Positions 29,879-38,688 of a stretch of DNA of 64,000 nt are shown one piece after another. Position numbers and translations under genes: made by a program. Origin of the DNA: Tuwongella immobilis (GTDB taxonomy: Bacteria; Planctomycetota; Planctomycetia; Gemmatales; Gemmataceae). The notes under the pieces are model-generated. The model did no database searches. It had not been told where the DNA came from and saw only the letters and a program-made list of their open reading frames with translations. The DNA is taken from positions 2,890,920 through 2,954,919 of the forward strand of contig NZ_LR593887.1 in assembly GCF_901538355.1 (NCBI RefSeq), given 5' to 3'. The stretch's first letter is position 1. Every line of letters begins with the position of its first letter.

Positions 29879-31465
29879 TTATTTGGACATGGACGGCAGC
29901 AGTCGAAGTTCGCAAAGCACGGGGAGATGATCCGATGCGATGGGTTCCGGAAGCTGTTGAGCCGACTTGACTTGGAGTCGATCACTCGGGCGAAACCAAA
30001 CAAAATCGATCTGATTCTTTCCAACCGATGGATGCCCAAGCGTCCAGATCTTTTGAAGTTCCCGGATCGGATCACTCCCAACAGTCGCGTTAAAGTCCCC
30101 CGCAAGGATTTGAATCCGAGATGAATCACGAAGGTATTCGTTTAATTTCTTCGCTTGTTCAGTCCGAATCTGTGAGTCGTTATGTGTGAAATGGGTTGAA
30201 ATCAATTCCATGTCAACATTTCCCACCCGGACTGGAATTATGAACGCAATTCGCGGCTCTTGTTTCTCAGGGCTTGGCAATTTCAGAACGCGTCCAGTTT
30301 CGATCGGTTGACGGGAGAGAATCGCTTGGCCGTATTGCCCCCCTTGGAACTCCATCGCGGAAGCGAAGCGACCGTGATAGCCGGAAAGTCTTGCTATCTC
30401 GGAAGTTTGGTCGATGCCGTTCGTCCGGCGAGTGCGATGATCGACTTCCTGAAGCATCACATAATCGGGATCTGCATTTCGAATAATTCGAGCAATCCGA
30501 TACAAATCAACTTTGCCATCAACCCCCTCGGCATGATGAATATTGTAACAGAGAATTCGGATCGTCTGTTCAGATGATGGAATTTTCGGTCGAAGCACGG
30601 CTGTTACGGGAAAATGATCCGAGGCGAATCGACCACGAGTTTGAGTCCGATCGATATGAGCCAATCGAACTTCCCAATCCGACGAACAGCCAATCCAATC
30701 GATGCGCTCGCCAGAATTCACGGAATTCCGGAACCCGTTAAAGGTGTAGCCATTTTTCTCAGTGGGATTGAAGCTGCGAAATGTATCAATGAGTAACGAA
30801 TTTTCGGATTCTTCCGGGAAGAACTGACGGTAGGGTTCGCTGGAATCTCCGCAGTTAAAATCCCCGGTGATCACAACTTGGGATTCTTTGCGATTTTTCT
30901 CAACAAATTTACGGATGAGCGACGCGCTTTCTCGCCTCGCATCACTTCCTCGGTGATCAAAATGCGTATTGAGAAAGAGGATCGTTGGATTGTTGGGGTG
31001 AAGTTTGTCTCGTAGTCGCACCCAACTACAAATTCGCGGCAGTGAGGAATCCCAACTCTTCGAACCAACCATTTCAGGAGTCAGGCTTAACCAAAAATGT
31101 CCCCCTTCCAATTGTTCAAATCGATCCCGACGATAGAAAATCGCCGTCATCTCACCTGAATTTTTCCCATCATCGCGCCCCACACCCCAACTCAGATAAT
31201 TCGCACAGTTTTGGAGAAGATAATCGCGTTGAAAATCAAGCACTTCTTGGGTGCCTAACAGATCAGGCTCGAATTCGCGGATTTTCTCAACGACTAAGTC
31301 ACGACGATTTTTCCAGGAGTTCGCGCCGTCGTTTGCGGTGCCATATCGAATATTAAAACTCATGACTCGGATTACATCGGTGCTCGGCGCTTCTGCAAAC
31401 GCAGTCGGAACGCTCGAAAAGAGCACAATAACGAACCCGAGCAAGCCAACAATCACGTTGCTCAT
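29879..31465 (-). CDS. Secreted protein with two tandem endonuclease/exonuclease/phosphatase domains
   Basis: A 528-residue protein with a signal peptide (about 1-25) and two full EEP folds. The first (about 31-300) has MSFNIRYG, GTQEV, NTHFDHRG, GDFNCGD and ASDHFPV; the second (about 305-525) has LCYNIHHAEG, LQEVD, STHFTHND, GDFNATVGSDP and ASDHLPV. Both keep the Asn, Glu, Asp/His and terminal SDH catalytic residues, so both could be active. The family cleaves phosphodiesters in nucleic acids, inositol phosphates or sphingomyelin. Export and the neighbouring phosphatases favour scavenging. GAAGGAG 8 nt before ATG 31465 sets the start. It is upstream of the sulfatase gene. Confidence 0.9.
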   Translation of the reverse strand: MSNVIVGLLGFVIVLFSSVPTAFAEAPSTDVIRVMSFNIRYGTANDGANSWKNRRDLVVEKIREFEPDLLGTQEVLDFQRDYLLQNCANYLSWGVGRDDGKNSGEMTAIFYRRDRFEQLEGGHFWLSLTPEMVGSKSWDSSLPRICSWVRLRDKLHPNNPTILFLNTHFDHRGSDARRESASLIRKFVEKNRKESQVVITGDFNCGDSSEPYRQFFPEESENSLLIDTFRSFNPTEKNGYTFNGFRNSVNSGERIDWIGCSSDWEVRLAHIDRTQTRGRFASDHFPVTAVLRPKIPSSEQTIRILCYNIHHAEGVDGKVDLYRIARIIRNADPDYVMLQEVDHRTRRTNGIDQTSEIARLSGYHGRFASAMEFQGGQYGQAILSRQPIETGRVLKLPSPEKQEPRIAFIIPVRVGNVDMELISTHFTHNDSQIRTEQAKKLNEYLRDSSRIQILAGDFNATVGSDPIRELQKIWTLGHPSVGKNQIDFVWFRPSDRLQVKSAQQLPEPIASDHLPVLCELRLLPSMSK

Positions 31466-31550
31466 CCTGCAAACTCCTTCTTCGAAAATCTCATTCGATG
31501 CAGACAACCGTACCAAATCCAGGGAATGAATGGAAAGAAGATTGCAACAA

Positions 31551-31570
31551 TTGGCTTGAAAATGAGCCAA
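31551..31570. promoter_or_regulatory. Palindrome in a divergent promoter region
   Basis: TTGGCT-N8-AGCCAA (31551-31570) lies in the 219-bp gap between the EEP gene and the divergent secreted-protein gene. It is a candidate operator shared by both; there is no second copy to support it. Confidence 0.3.
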
Positions 31571-31684
31571 AACTGTCCCGAGAGAAGTCGAACGGCATCC
31601 ACTGAAAAGAAATGATTGCGTTCCGCACGGCGAAACGATAGCCTGAGAAACACCTCTCCAATTGGTTGCTATCAGGAGAACGAA

Positions 31685-32794
31685 ATGAGAATTCGTTATT
31701 GGTTGCTCGGTCTGATTTGGCTGGTCAGTACGAGCGTTGCTCAGTGTGATGAATCAAAATCAGAATGGGTGAAGATTCAAGAAGACGATCGCGCGATTCG
31801 CATCGAGACCGATCTCATCGAAGCAGTGATTCCCAAGAAAAATCCAAAACAATGGATGACTGGAATCGAGAAGGGGACTTTTCGAGATAAAACCACCGGT
31901 GCGGCGGAAATTGGTGATGGGCTCATGGTGATTGATTGGTTGATGGAGTCGGGAAGTGATGCGGAATGGGCCGAGCAAGTGATTGCACCCGATGGAAATG
32001 GAGTCGGTAGATATAGTTGGTTCGAGAATGAATCCGATCCAAACCGGAGACAATATGTGTTAATGGCCCATGGGAGTAGCCACCGGAAACGGATGGTCGA
32101 AGGGCCACAGCTCTGTCACCGCATGAAACCAGTTCAACCGGAAGTGATTCGTGGCAAGGACTTTGTGGCAGTGCGAACATCGTATCGATTCGAATACGCG
32201 GCCCCCGGACGAAAACCCGGATCGCGATGGACACAACTTATTGTTTTCCCGAAAGGCGAGCGGTATTTTGTGTTAATGGATCAAGTCGAATGTGTGAATG
32301 ACTCGAAGGAACTGTTTTTGCGAAATGATACACCGGGCTGTGTTCGGCATAAAAAGGGGGATACATTTAGCGAAATCTATTTGAGTTATCTCAGTGGGCC
32401 AAACGGGATTCGGATCCCATCAAAAGAATTTGAGGAGCCATTTCCACCCGATCTAAAATATAATTACCGACGTGATACACATCGAATTCCGGAACACTTT
32501 ATTCGTGCGTACCATATTCGCGATCCCAAAACTGGGAAGGATGGTCCTTGGTTGGCAGGACTAACATTGGAACCATCCGTTGTATATGAAGCATGGTGCA
32601 GTCAGCGACCTGGTGATATTATTGTGATGATCGAAGAGGTTCATGGCAAACCGACCAAAGCCGGCGATCGTTTCCAGGCAGCACACATTGTTGGATTTTT
32701 TGATGATATTCCATCCATGCACAAAGTCTATCGAAAATATCAAGGATATACCGGGTTGGAAGTGAATTCAGCTGGATGGAAGCTCACGAAATAA
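31685..32794 (+). CDS. Secreted protein of unknown function
   Basis: A 369-residue protein with a signal peptide (MRIRYWLLGLIWLVSTSVAQ). Beta-rich sequence with Trp/Tyr-containing strands (RIETDLIEAVIPKK, TQLIVFPKGERYFVLMDQVE, WLAGLTLEPSVVYEAWCSQR, GDIIVMIEEVHG) suggests a carbohydrate-binding or galactose-mutarotase-like sandwich. I do not recognise a named family. AGGAG 6 nt before ATG 31685 supports the start. Its 3' end overlaps the convergent exonuclease by 27 nt. Lying between sulfatase genes, it may take part in the same polymer degradation, but this is only context. Confidence 0.75.
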   Translation: MRIRYWLLGLIWLVSTSVAQCDESKSEWVKIQEDDRAIRIETDLIEAVIPKKNPKQWMTGIEKGTFRDKTTGAAEIGDGLMVIDWLMESGSDAEWAEQVIAPDGNGVGRYSWFENESDPNRRQYVLMAHGSSHRKRMVEGPQLCHRMKPVQPEVIRGKDFVAVRTSYRFEYAAPGRKPGSRWTQLIVFPKGERYFVLMDQVECVNDSKELFLRNDTPGCVRHKKGDTFSEIYLSYLSGPNGIRIPSKEFEEPFPPDLKYNYRRDTHRIPEHFIRAYHIRDPKTGKDGPWLAGLTLEPSVVYEAWCSQRPGDIIVMIEEVHGKPTKAGDRFQAAHIVGFFDDIPSMHKVYRKYQGYTGLEVNSAGWKLTK

Positions 32795-33376
32795 AGTCGG
32801 TGGCTCATGCTGGGGCGATTCCGATGGCGTTTTCATCTGAATTGCAGCGATCATAATTCGGGCCGCAGCCTCGGCATCTGACCCAGCATCATGGTGGTTC
32901 AGACCAATTTTAAGTCGTTGGCAGACGCTTGCCAAATCGTTAGGCTTCGTCTGCCAACACGCTTTTGAGATTTGCACTGTGCAGAGAAATGGCACTGAAG
33001 GGGGAGTAATTCCCGCAATCTCGCAGGAAGTCAGAAGTACTTTGCGGTCAAAGCCGGCGTTATGCGCAACCAAGTAGTGAATTCCAACAAAGTGATGTGA
33101 GATCATCGGCCAAAGTTCTTGAAAGGTCGGACAACTCCGAACGTGATTCCATGTGATTCCATGGATATGCGTAAACAGAATTCGAGAACGAGGCGGCCGA
33201 ATCAGATGAGATTCTTTGTGAACAATCTCATTCCCCTCGACTCGAGCCAATCCGATTGCACAAGGGGAGTCAGACTGATAATCGGCAGTTTCAAAGTCAA
33301 TTGCGAGAAATGATTCTTCCCGCTTTGGCAAGACGAGTTTCGATTTTGTTGCCACGAACTGTGACTCCTGATTCAT
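32768..33376 (-). CDS. DEDDh-family 3'-5' exonuclease (DnaQ-like)
   Basis: A 202-residue protein with the DEDDh exonuclease core: D27 and E29 (LAIDFETAD), HIHGIT, D110 (LVAHNAGFD), H162 and D167 (HHDAGSDAEAAARI). This is the proofreading/RNase T/epsilon-like fold; stand-alone members trim DNA or RNA 3' ends. There is no polymerase or UvrC domain and no signal peptide, so it is cytoplasmic, unlike its neighbours. ATG 33376 is chosen because homology begins shortly after; the frame extends 17 codons upstream. It overlaps the convergent gene's end by 27 nt and is divergent from the next sulfatase. Confidence 0.9.
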   Translation of the reverse strand: MNQESQFVATKSKLVLPKREESFLAIDFETADYQSDSPCAIGLARVEGNEIVHKESHLIRPPRSRILFTHIHGITWNHVRSCPTFQELWPMISHHFVGIHYLVAHNAGFDRKVLLTSCEIAGITPPSVPFLCTVQISKACWQTKPNDLASVCQRLKIGLNHHDAGSDAEAAARIMIAAIQMKTPSESPQHEPPTLFRELPSS

Positions 33377-33490
33377 TCGGTTCAAAAACTTGAATCCCGC
33401 CAATGATTTTGCTCGTCTCGAACACAATTCTCAGGTATAGAAGACTGATTCCATCAATGTCAACAGTGTTTGCAGCAGAGGGGTGAAATC

Positions 33491-35083
33491 ATGCGATGGA
33501 TCACGTCTATTGTATCATGTCTTGTGTGTTTGTCAGTAGGAGTTGCAGCGGAAAATCGACCTCCAAACATCGTGATAATTCTTGCGGATGATCTTGGATT
33601 TTCGGATCTCGGTTGTTATGGCGGTGAAATTTCAACGCCGGTTTTAGATGATTTGGCCAAGAATGGACTACGATTCTCTCAGTTTTATAATACTGCACGA
33701 TGTTGGCCAACACGAGCTGCACTTCTGACGGGTTACTATGCTCAGTCGGTACGGCGAGATGCTGTGCCGGGCGTTAAGAGTGGCGGGCAAGGACTGAGGC
33801 CGAAATGGGCACCATTAGTCTCTGAACTCCTTCAGAAGGCCAATTACAGAACTTATCATTCTGGGAAATGGCACGTCGATGGAAAGCCGATCGAGTGTGG
33901 GTTTAATTCATCTTACCAACTCGAAGATCACGATCGTCATTTGAATCCCCAACGTCATTTACTCAATAGTAAACCGTTACCTCCAATTACAACAATCGGC
34001 GAGTATACAAGTTCTCATGGAATTGCAAGTTACGCCATCGACCAGTTAAAAGATCATGCGAGAAATTACTCCGAAAATCCATTCTTTTCATTCGTGGCCT
34101 TTACAGCACCGCATTTTCCGTTACATGCCCCCGAAGCCGATATTCAACTGTACGAAAAACGATATGCCGAGGGGTGGGATCAACTCCGATTTGCGCGTTG
34201 GAATCGGATGAAATCCTTTCCATTCCACTTGAATCAACTCCCAGAGATTGAACGTGATTTAGGTCCCCCTTATTCATTTCCAAAAGCATTCGATGCGTTG
34301 GGACCGAATGAAGTGAATCGACCCGTTGCATGGAATTCTCTCACAGCGTCGCAACAGCAATTTCAAGCCCGGAAAATGGCAATTCATGCGGCGATGGTCA
34401 CCGGGATGGATCGGGCGATTGGTCGGATTATGAAACAGATTCGTGATATGAATCAATTTGATTCAACACTTGTGATCTTTTTGTCGGATAATGGGGCCAG
34501 TGGAGAGATGATGATTCGGGGCGACGGCCACGCTCAATCCGAACGAATGGGATCTGAAAAGACATTTTTGTGTCTTGGACCGGGTGGATCGAGTCTATCG
34601 AACACCCCGTTTCGTCGCCATAAAACTTGGGTTCATGAAGGCGGGATTTCGACTCCATGTATCATGAGTTGGCCGGGACATATCAAAGATGTGAATTCCT
34701 GGAGAACAACGCCTGCGCATGTGATTGATATTGTCCCAACCATTCTTGAATTCGCTTCAGTATCTGCTCCAAAAGAATGGAAAGGAGTTTCTGTCCCCAA
34801 TAAACCGGGGATGAGTCTTACGCAATCCTTTCAACGTGAGACAAAATCTCAATCCCGATCCTTGTGGTGGCAACACGAACAGAATCGTGCATATCGTCAA
34901 GGTGATTGGAAGATCGTTGCTTCTGGTAAGGAACGACCTTGGGAATTATATGATCTCTCGGTTGATCGCGGTGAAGTTACGAATCTAGCCGATCGATATC
35001 CTGAGCGTGTCAACAAGCTTGCCGCAGAGTGGGAACAACTGCGGCAGCAATGGATTCGTTATGCGACCGATCGAAACGAATGA
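33491..35083 (+). CDS. Secreted sulfatase with CWPTR formylglycine site
   Basis: A 530-residue type I sulfatase with a signal peptide (about 1-20). Metal ligands D33-D34 (ILADDLGFSDLGCYGG). The modification motif is C71-W-P-T-R75 followed by AALLTG, within the C-x-P-x-R consensus though the second residue is bulky Trp. GKWHVDG, TAPHFPLHAPE and LSDNGASGEM mark the rest of the active site, and a C-terminal LYDLSVDRGEVTNLADRYPE segment is typical of arylsulfatases. GAGGGG lies upstream of ATG 33491. It ends 19 bp before the convergent PhoD-like gene. Confidence 0.92.
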   Translation: MRWITSIVSCLVCLSVGVAAENRPPNIVIILADDLGFSDLGCYGGEISTPVLDDLAKNGLRFSQFYNTARCWPTRAALLTGYYAQSVRRDAVPGVKSGGQGLRPKWAPLVSELLQKANYRTYHSGKWHVDGKPIECGFNSSYQLEDHDRHLNPQRHLLNSKPLPPITTIGEYTSSHGIASYAIDQLKDHARNYSENPFFSFVAFTAPHFPLHAPEADIQLYEKRYAEGWDQLRFARWNRMKSFPFHLNQLPEIERDLGPPYSFPKAFDALGPNEVNRPVAWNSLTASQQQFQARKMAIHAAMVTGMDRAIGRIMKQIRDMNQFDSTLVIFLSDNGASGEMMIRGDGHAQSERMGSEKTFLCLGPGGSSLSNTPFRRHKTWVHEGGISTPCIMSWPGHIKDVNSWRTTPAHVIDIVPTILEFASVSAPKEWKGVSVPNKPGMSLTQSFQRETKSQSRSLWWQHEQNRAYRQGDWKIVASGKERPWELYDLSVDRGEVTNLADRYPERVNKLAAEWEQLRQQWIRYATDRNE

Positions 35084-35102
35084 ATGAGACGGACATCACG
35101 GA

Positions 35103-37052
35103 TTAAGACATTAACGTGACCTCGATCGCTTCGGAAACGGGTTGGGCAACCGATTTCATACCAGTTCGCACCACCTGATTCGGGCGATCCTTGCCAACTC
35201 GAATTGTATACTTTCCCAGTGAGAAGATTGCGTTCGCCATTGGCTTACCCAATTGGCGATAACATGTGATTAACTCACCGGATGTCTCAGAAACCACCGC
35301 AATTACTGGGGTGTCACAATTCACTACTCGAATTGGGGGGAGCCAACCGACCGGAGACCGACCATCATTATCTTGGATTGAAATCGTAATTGGCCAACCT
35401 GGAAATTGTTGATTCGGTTGTGTCACATCACTAAATCGTGGCCAACATTCAAATGTGATCTCAGAAACTTTCCGATTGATTACTGCGATTCCGTAGCCAT
35501 CCGCACGTTGTTTTTCATCACGAATATCGATTGGATTTGCATAAGCGAGGATTCGAATTTGGTTCCCAAGCCCATCCTTAAATTCTCCGGTCCAGGGGAG
35601 AGGGCTATTCGGGACCGGATTGTTACCTGGTTTCTCATTTTCTGGATGCCACCAGCGACCATAAATTGTGTTCACGAGTGCTGGACTTGTAAAACTAAAT
35701 GGGCCATCGGAAGGCTTTTGAACTCCATGCTTCACAACAACTGCTAAGTGCTGATCTCCGCATAAGTGAGTTGCTCGCACCGATCGAATGATCTCTAGGG
35801 CTCGATTTCTCGGAGTTTGTGGCCAACCATTACAGTCTAAGTCGGCAAGCAGTCGATCCGTCGGTCCGCCGTGCATATGCACCGCGCCGCAAAACGCTGT
35901 TTGTGAGAGGATCATCTTGAAATCGCTCCCAACCCAATCTTCGCTCCATTTCCTAAGGAATGATTCTTGACGTGTTCCAAGCAGTTCCAAACCAGGAAGA
36001 TCAATTGATTTTGGATCATATTTCGGGTCATTAATGTGATCTGGCCGAGGGCCCATCTTTGGAATTTTTCCAAGTGGTCCCGATTTAAATTTTCGGTCTT
36101 CGAGGATTGCGAAATCGATTTTCCCCCAACGAAGTCGGGTAAAATAGACGCCAATCCCTCGCTGGATTGGTTCTGGATCGACAGGGTCGGGGAGATGCCA
36201 AGTCTGTTGGCGTTGGACTAAATTGACATATTCTGGGGGATAAAAATATCCGCCATCTGCTCCATCTGGCCGCAACGCTTGCTTCCCGTTCTCACCCCAG
36301 AGATTCGGGTGACCAACATCATGATCGTCTGGAATCGTGATGGTTGGACGATCTCGAATGATATCCCGAAATTGAAGACCGAATTCAATCCATCCTGCGG
36401 TATGTTCGGTATGACGATAGGTTTGATCACCCGCGAAAAATAATAGATCGGGATCCTGTTTGATGAGATTGCTGAGGATTTCTGGCCGTTGGCCAGTCGT
36501 GCGACTTGAGTTGCATGACATATTGGCAATGAGCAATCGAGCCGAATCAATCGGATTTTTCCGAATCTTTCCTTCAAAAATCGCCGATTTTCCATGTCGA
36601 ACGCGATAGGGTACCGACAGCGAATCATCCCATTTTTCGACCCGAAAATGGGCACTCCAGCCGGGATATTGGATCTGCGAAACGCTATGCTCGATCCAAC
36701 GACCATCCCTAAAAAATTCTAATCTCACATCACGTGATTCATCGGGATATAACGGAAAGAGCTGAGCGCTGAGTTTCAAAACATGCTGATCGATCGTATA
36801 CAACGCAAACGCAATCACTTGAGATCGTGGCACGTTCAAGTTCGGTGGAGCCGTTGGATTATTCTTGGCCGGCTTTCGCTTCCACCATTCACCGGCTGCA
36901 AATGAATCGAGATTGGCATATTTTTCACCGAACGGCTTTGATTCGAGAGGTTCTGTGCCGACTAAGTTTCCGCCTGAGAGTCCGAGAATTGTCCCGGTCA
37001 CAGCAACGGTGAACTCGCGTCGATTCGGCGGGGGAGAGGATTCATGGTTCAT
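35103..37052 (-). CDS. Tat-exported PhoD-like alkaline phosphatase
   Basis: A 649-residue protein with twin-arginine leader NRREFTVAVTGTILGLSGG. An N-terminal beta domain (about 60-170) precedes the PhoD-type metallophosphatase domain: MSCNSSRTTG, FFAGDQTYR, IPDDHDVGHPN, LSQTAFCG and LCGDQHLAV, all metal-ligand motifs. A further beta-rich C-terminal part (about 520-649) is present. PhoD enzymes are secreted Ca/Fe phosphodi/monoesterases. The start is ATG 37052; no strong ribosome site is seen, which fits translational coupling to the sulfatase gene ending 35 bp upstream. Confidence 0.88.
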   Translation of the reverse strand: MNHESSPPPNRREFTVAVTGTILGLSGGNLVGTEPLESKPFGEKYANLDSFAAGEWWKRKPAKNNPTAPPNLNVPRSQVIAFALYTIDQHVLKLSAQLFPLYPDESRDVRLEFFRDGRWIEHSVSQIQYPGWSAHFRVEKWDDSLSVPYRVRHGKSAIFEGKIRKNPIDSARLLIANMSCNSSRTTGQRPEILSNLIKQDPDLLFFAGDQTYRHTEHTAGWIEFGLQFRDIIRDRPTITIPDDHDVGHPNLWGENGKQALRPDGADGGYFYPPEYVNLVQRQQTWHLPDPVDPEPIQRGIGVYFTRLRWGKIDFAILEDRKFKSGPLGKIPKMGPRPDHINDPKYDPKSIDLPGLELLGTRQESFLRKWSEDWVGSDFKMILSQTAFCGAVHMHGGPTDRLLADLDCNGWPQTPRNRALEIIRSVRATHLCGDQHLAVVVKHGVQKPSDGPFSFTSPALVNTIYGRWWHPENEKPGNNPVPNSPLPWTGEFKDGLGNQIRILAYANPIDIRDEKQRADGYGIAVINRKVSEITFECWPRFSDVTQPNQQFPGWPITISIQDNDGRSPVGWLPPIRVVNCDTPVIAVVSETSGELITCYRQLGKPMANAIFSLGKYTIRVGKDRPNQVVRTGMKSVAQPVSEAIEVTLMS

Positions 37053-37087
37053 GTTCGTATCGATTCTTTTCTGGAGAGGGTGGCCAA

Positions 37088-38536
37088 TTATTGATTTAAA
37101 TCAGAATTTCGGATCTCAGCAAGTGTTTTCTGCAATACCGTTTTTCGTTCGTTGATCGTCGAGCGCCATTCTGGTTTCATCGCAAGGTTTGTAATTTGAT
37201 GAGGGTCTGATTGCATATCATATAATTCAACCCCTTTTTCACCTTGTTCGCCATATTGAAGATATGCCCACCGATTATTTCGGAGCAAGTATCCGGATTG
37301 CATTGGTGAGACGCTGAATATCGATTCACGCACAGAACCGTCGGGATTCGACAACACGGTTTTCAAGGATCGGCCTTGAATTCGTGAAGGAATTTCGAAT
37401 CCGCATAAATCACATGTAGTCGGAAATAAATCGATTAATCCGACAAATTGTGTTGCAACTCTCGAGGTGTGTTTGGGGATTCGAATGATGAGTGGCACCG
37501 TTGCGGATTCTTCATGAAGGCTGACTTTCGCCCAAAAGTCGTGTTCTCCCAGATGAAATCCATGGTCACTTGTAAAGATGATGATGGTATTTTCGGCGAT
37601 TCCGGCAGATTCAACGGCGTTCATCATTTTCCCGACAAGCGAATCAATGTATTGCACCGATGCATAATATGCCCAGATCGCTTTTTTTTGTTGATCGATT
37701 GACATCCGCATGTTTTGTGAGGTTTTGTAATTTATCCCAGCTTTTGGAATATCATTCCAATCTTGAGGGATTTTCTTCGGTAATTCGAGTTGTCCCCAAC
37801 GTGGGAGTGATTCGAAATATGCACTGGGAGCAACGAAGGGGACGTGAGGACGAACGAAGCCAACCGCGAGAAAAAAAGGATGATCCGGTTTTTTCTGAAT
37901 CCATTCGATGGCTTTTTGTGCGGTTTTTCCGTCGGCATGTTCCAAATCACTCGCAGAGGATTTGACATAAACGAACGTATTTCCGCCTTGGATTGGCTTT
38001 TTTCCCTCGGGGTTTCCTTCTAGGGTTTCACCGACTCCAGCTGCTTTCCATTCCGGACCGGCAATGTTGGTCCGTGTGGTCCAAGATTTCGGATCATCGG
38101 CGCCATCGACTCCGGACTCGATCTCGCCTGGGACACCCATGTGATAAATTTTTCCAAAGCGATGTGTCGAATATCCTCGATTCTTAAAGAATTCTGGCCA
38201 AGTTTCTCGATCTTGGATCACAGGTCGTGGGGAAGTGTAGCCGAAAATCTTTGTCGCGTCTGGGTAGTACCCACTTAACATGGATGCTCGTGATGGTCCA
38301 CAGTAAGTCGCTTGGCAATAGGCATTTGTGAATCGAATCCCCTGCGATGCGAGTCGATCAATGTTTGGGGTTCGACAGACCGCATTCCCATAACATCCAA
38401 GCGATGTTCGCGTGAGGTCATCTGACATGATTAATATGATATTCGGGCGTTTAATGGGTGCGGCGAACGAATACCCTTGAAAGAGAGTGAGCCATATGAT
38501 GGTGGCAATTTGAATAGTTTCGATTCGACTTTTCAT
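37088..38536 (-). CDS. Secreted sulfatase, iduronate-2-sulfatase-like, CGPSR site
   Basis: A 482-residue sulfatase with a signal peptide (about 1-25). MSDDLTRTSLGCYG holds the metal aspartates; the formylglycine motif is C79-G-P-S-R83 followed by ASMLSGYYPD. HRFGKIYHMG, VGFVRPHVPFVAP and TSDHGFHLGEHDFWAK are characteristic of the iduronate-2-sulfatase/choline-sulfatase branch. The C-terminal part (VELYDMQSDPHQITNLA) is standard. It probably desulfates a uronic-acid-containing or similar glycan. GGAGGAAAG precedes ATG 38536. It is the first gene of an apparent two-gene unit with the PhoD-like gene. Confidence 0.92.
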   Translation of the reverse strand: MKSRIETIQIATIIWLTLFQGYSFAAPIKRPNIILIMSDDLTRTSLGCYGNAVCRTPNIDRLASQGIRFTNAYCQATYCGPSRASMLSGYYPDATKIFGYTSPRPVIQDRETWPEFFKNRGYSTHRFGKIYHMGVPGEIESGVDGADDPKSWTTRTNIAGPEWKAAGVGETLEGNPEGKKPIQGGNTFVYVKSSASDLEHADGKTAQKAIEWIQKKPDHPFFLAVGFVRPHVPFVAPSAYFESLPRWGQLELPKKIPQDWNDIPKAGINYKTSQNMRMSIDQQKKAIWAYYASVQYIDSLVGKMMNAVESAGIAENTIIIFTSDHGFHLGEHDFWAKVSLHEESATVPLIIRIPKHTSRVATQFVGLIDLFPTTCDLCGFEIPSRIQGRSLKTVLSNPDGSVRESIFSVSPMQSGYLLRNNRWAYLQYGEQGEKGVELYDMQSDPHQITNLAMKPEWRSTINERKTVLQKTLAEIRNSDLNQ

Positions 38537-38688
38537 CTGCTTTCCTCCAAAACGAGCAATTTACCTTGGCCCGGCGTTGAATGCAATTTTCTGCGTGATT
38601 TTCTCGTCGATTTGGGTTCCGATAACGAGTCCTCTGGATTGTGCGAATCGTTGAAGATGTCCGAAATTCAACCGTGATGGAGAATAAG

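Noticed and set aside
29780-30129. N-terminal extension of the first sulfatase
   Set aside because: The extra residues lie opposite or over the EEP gene's 3' end and lack signal-peptide character; ATG 29778 has a ribosome site followed by a proper signal peptide.
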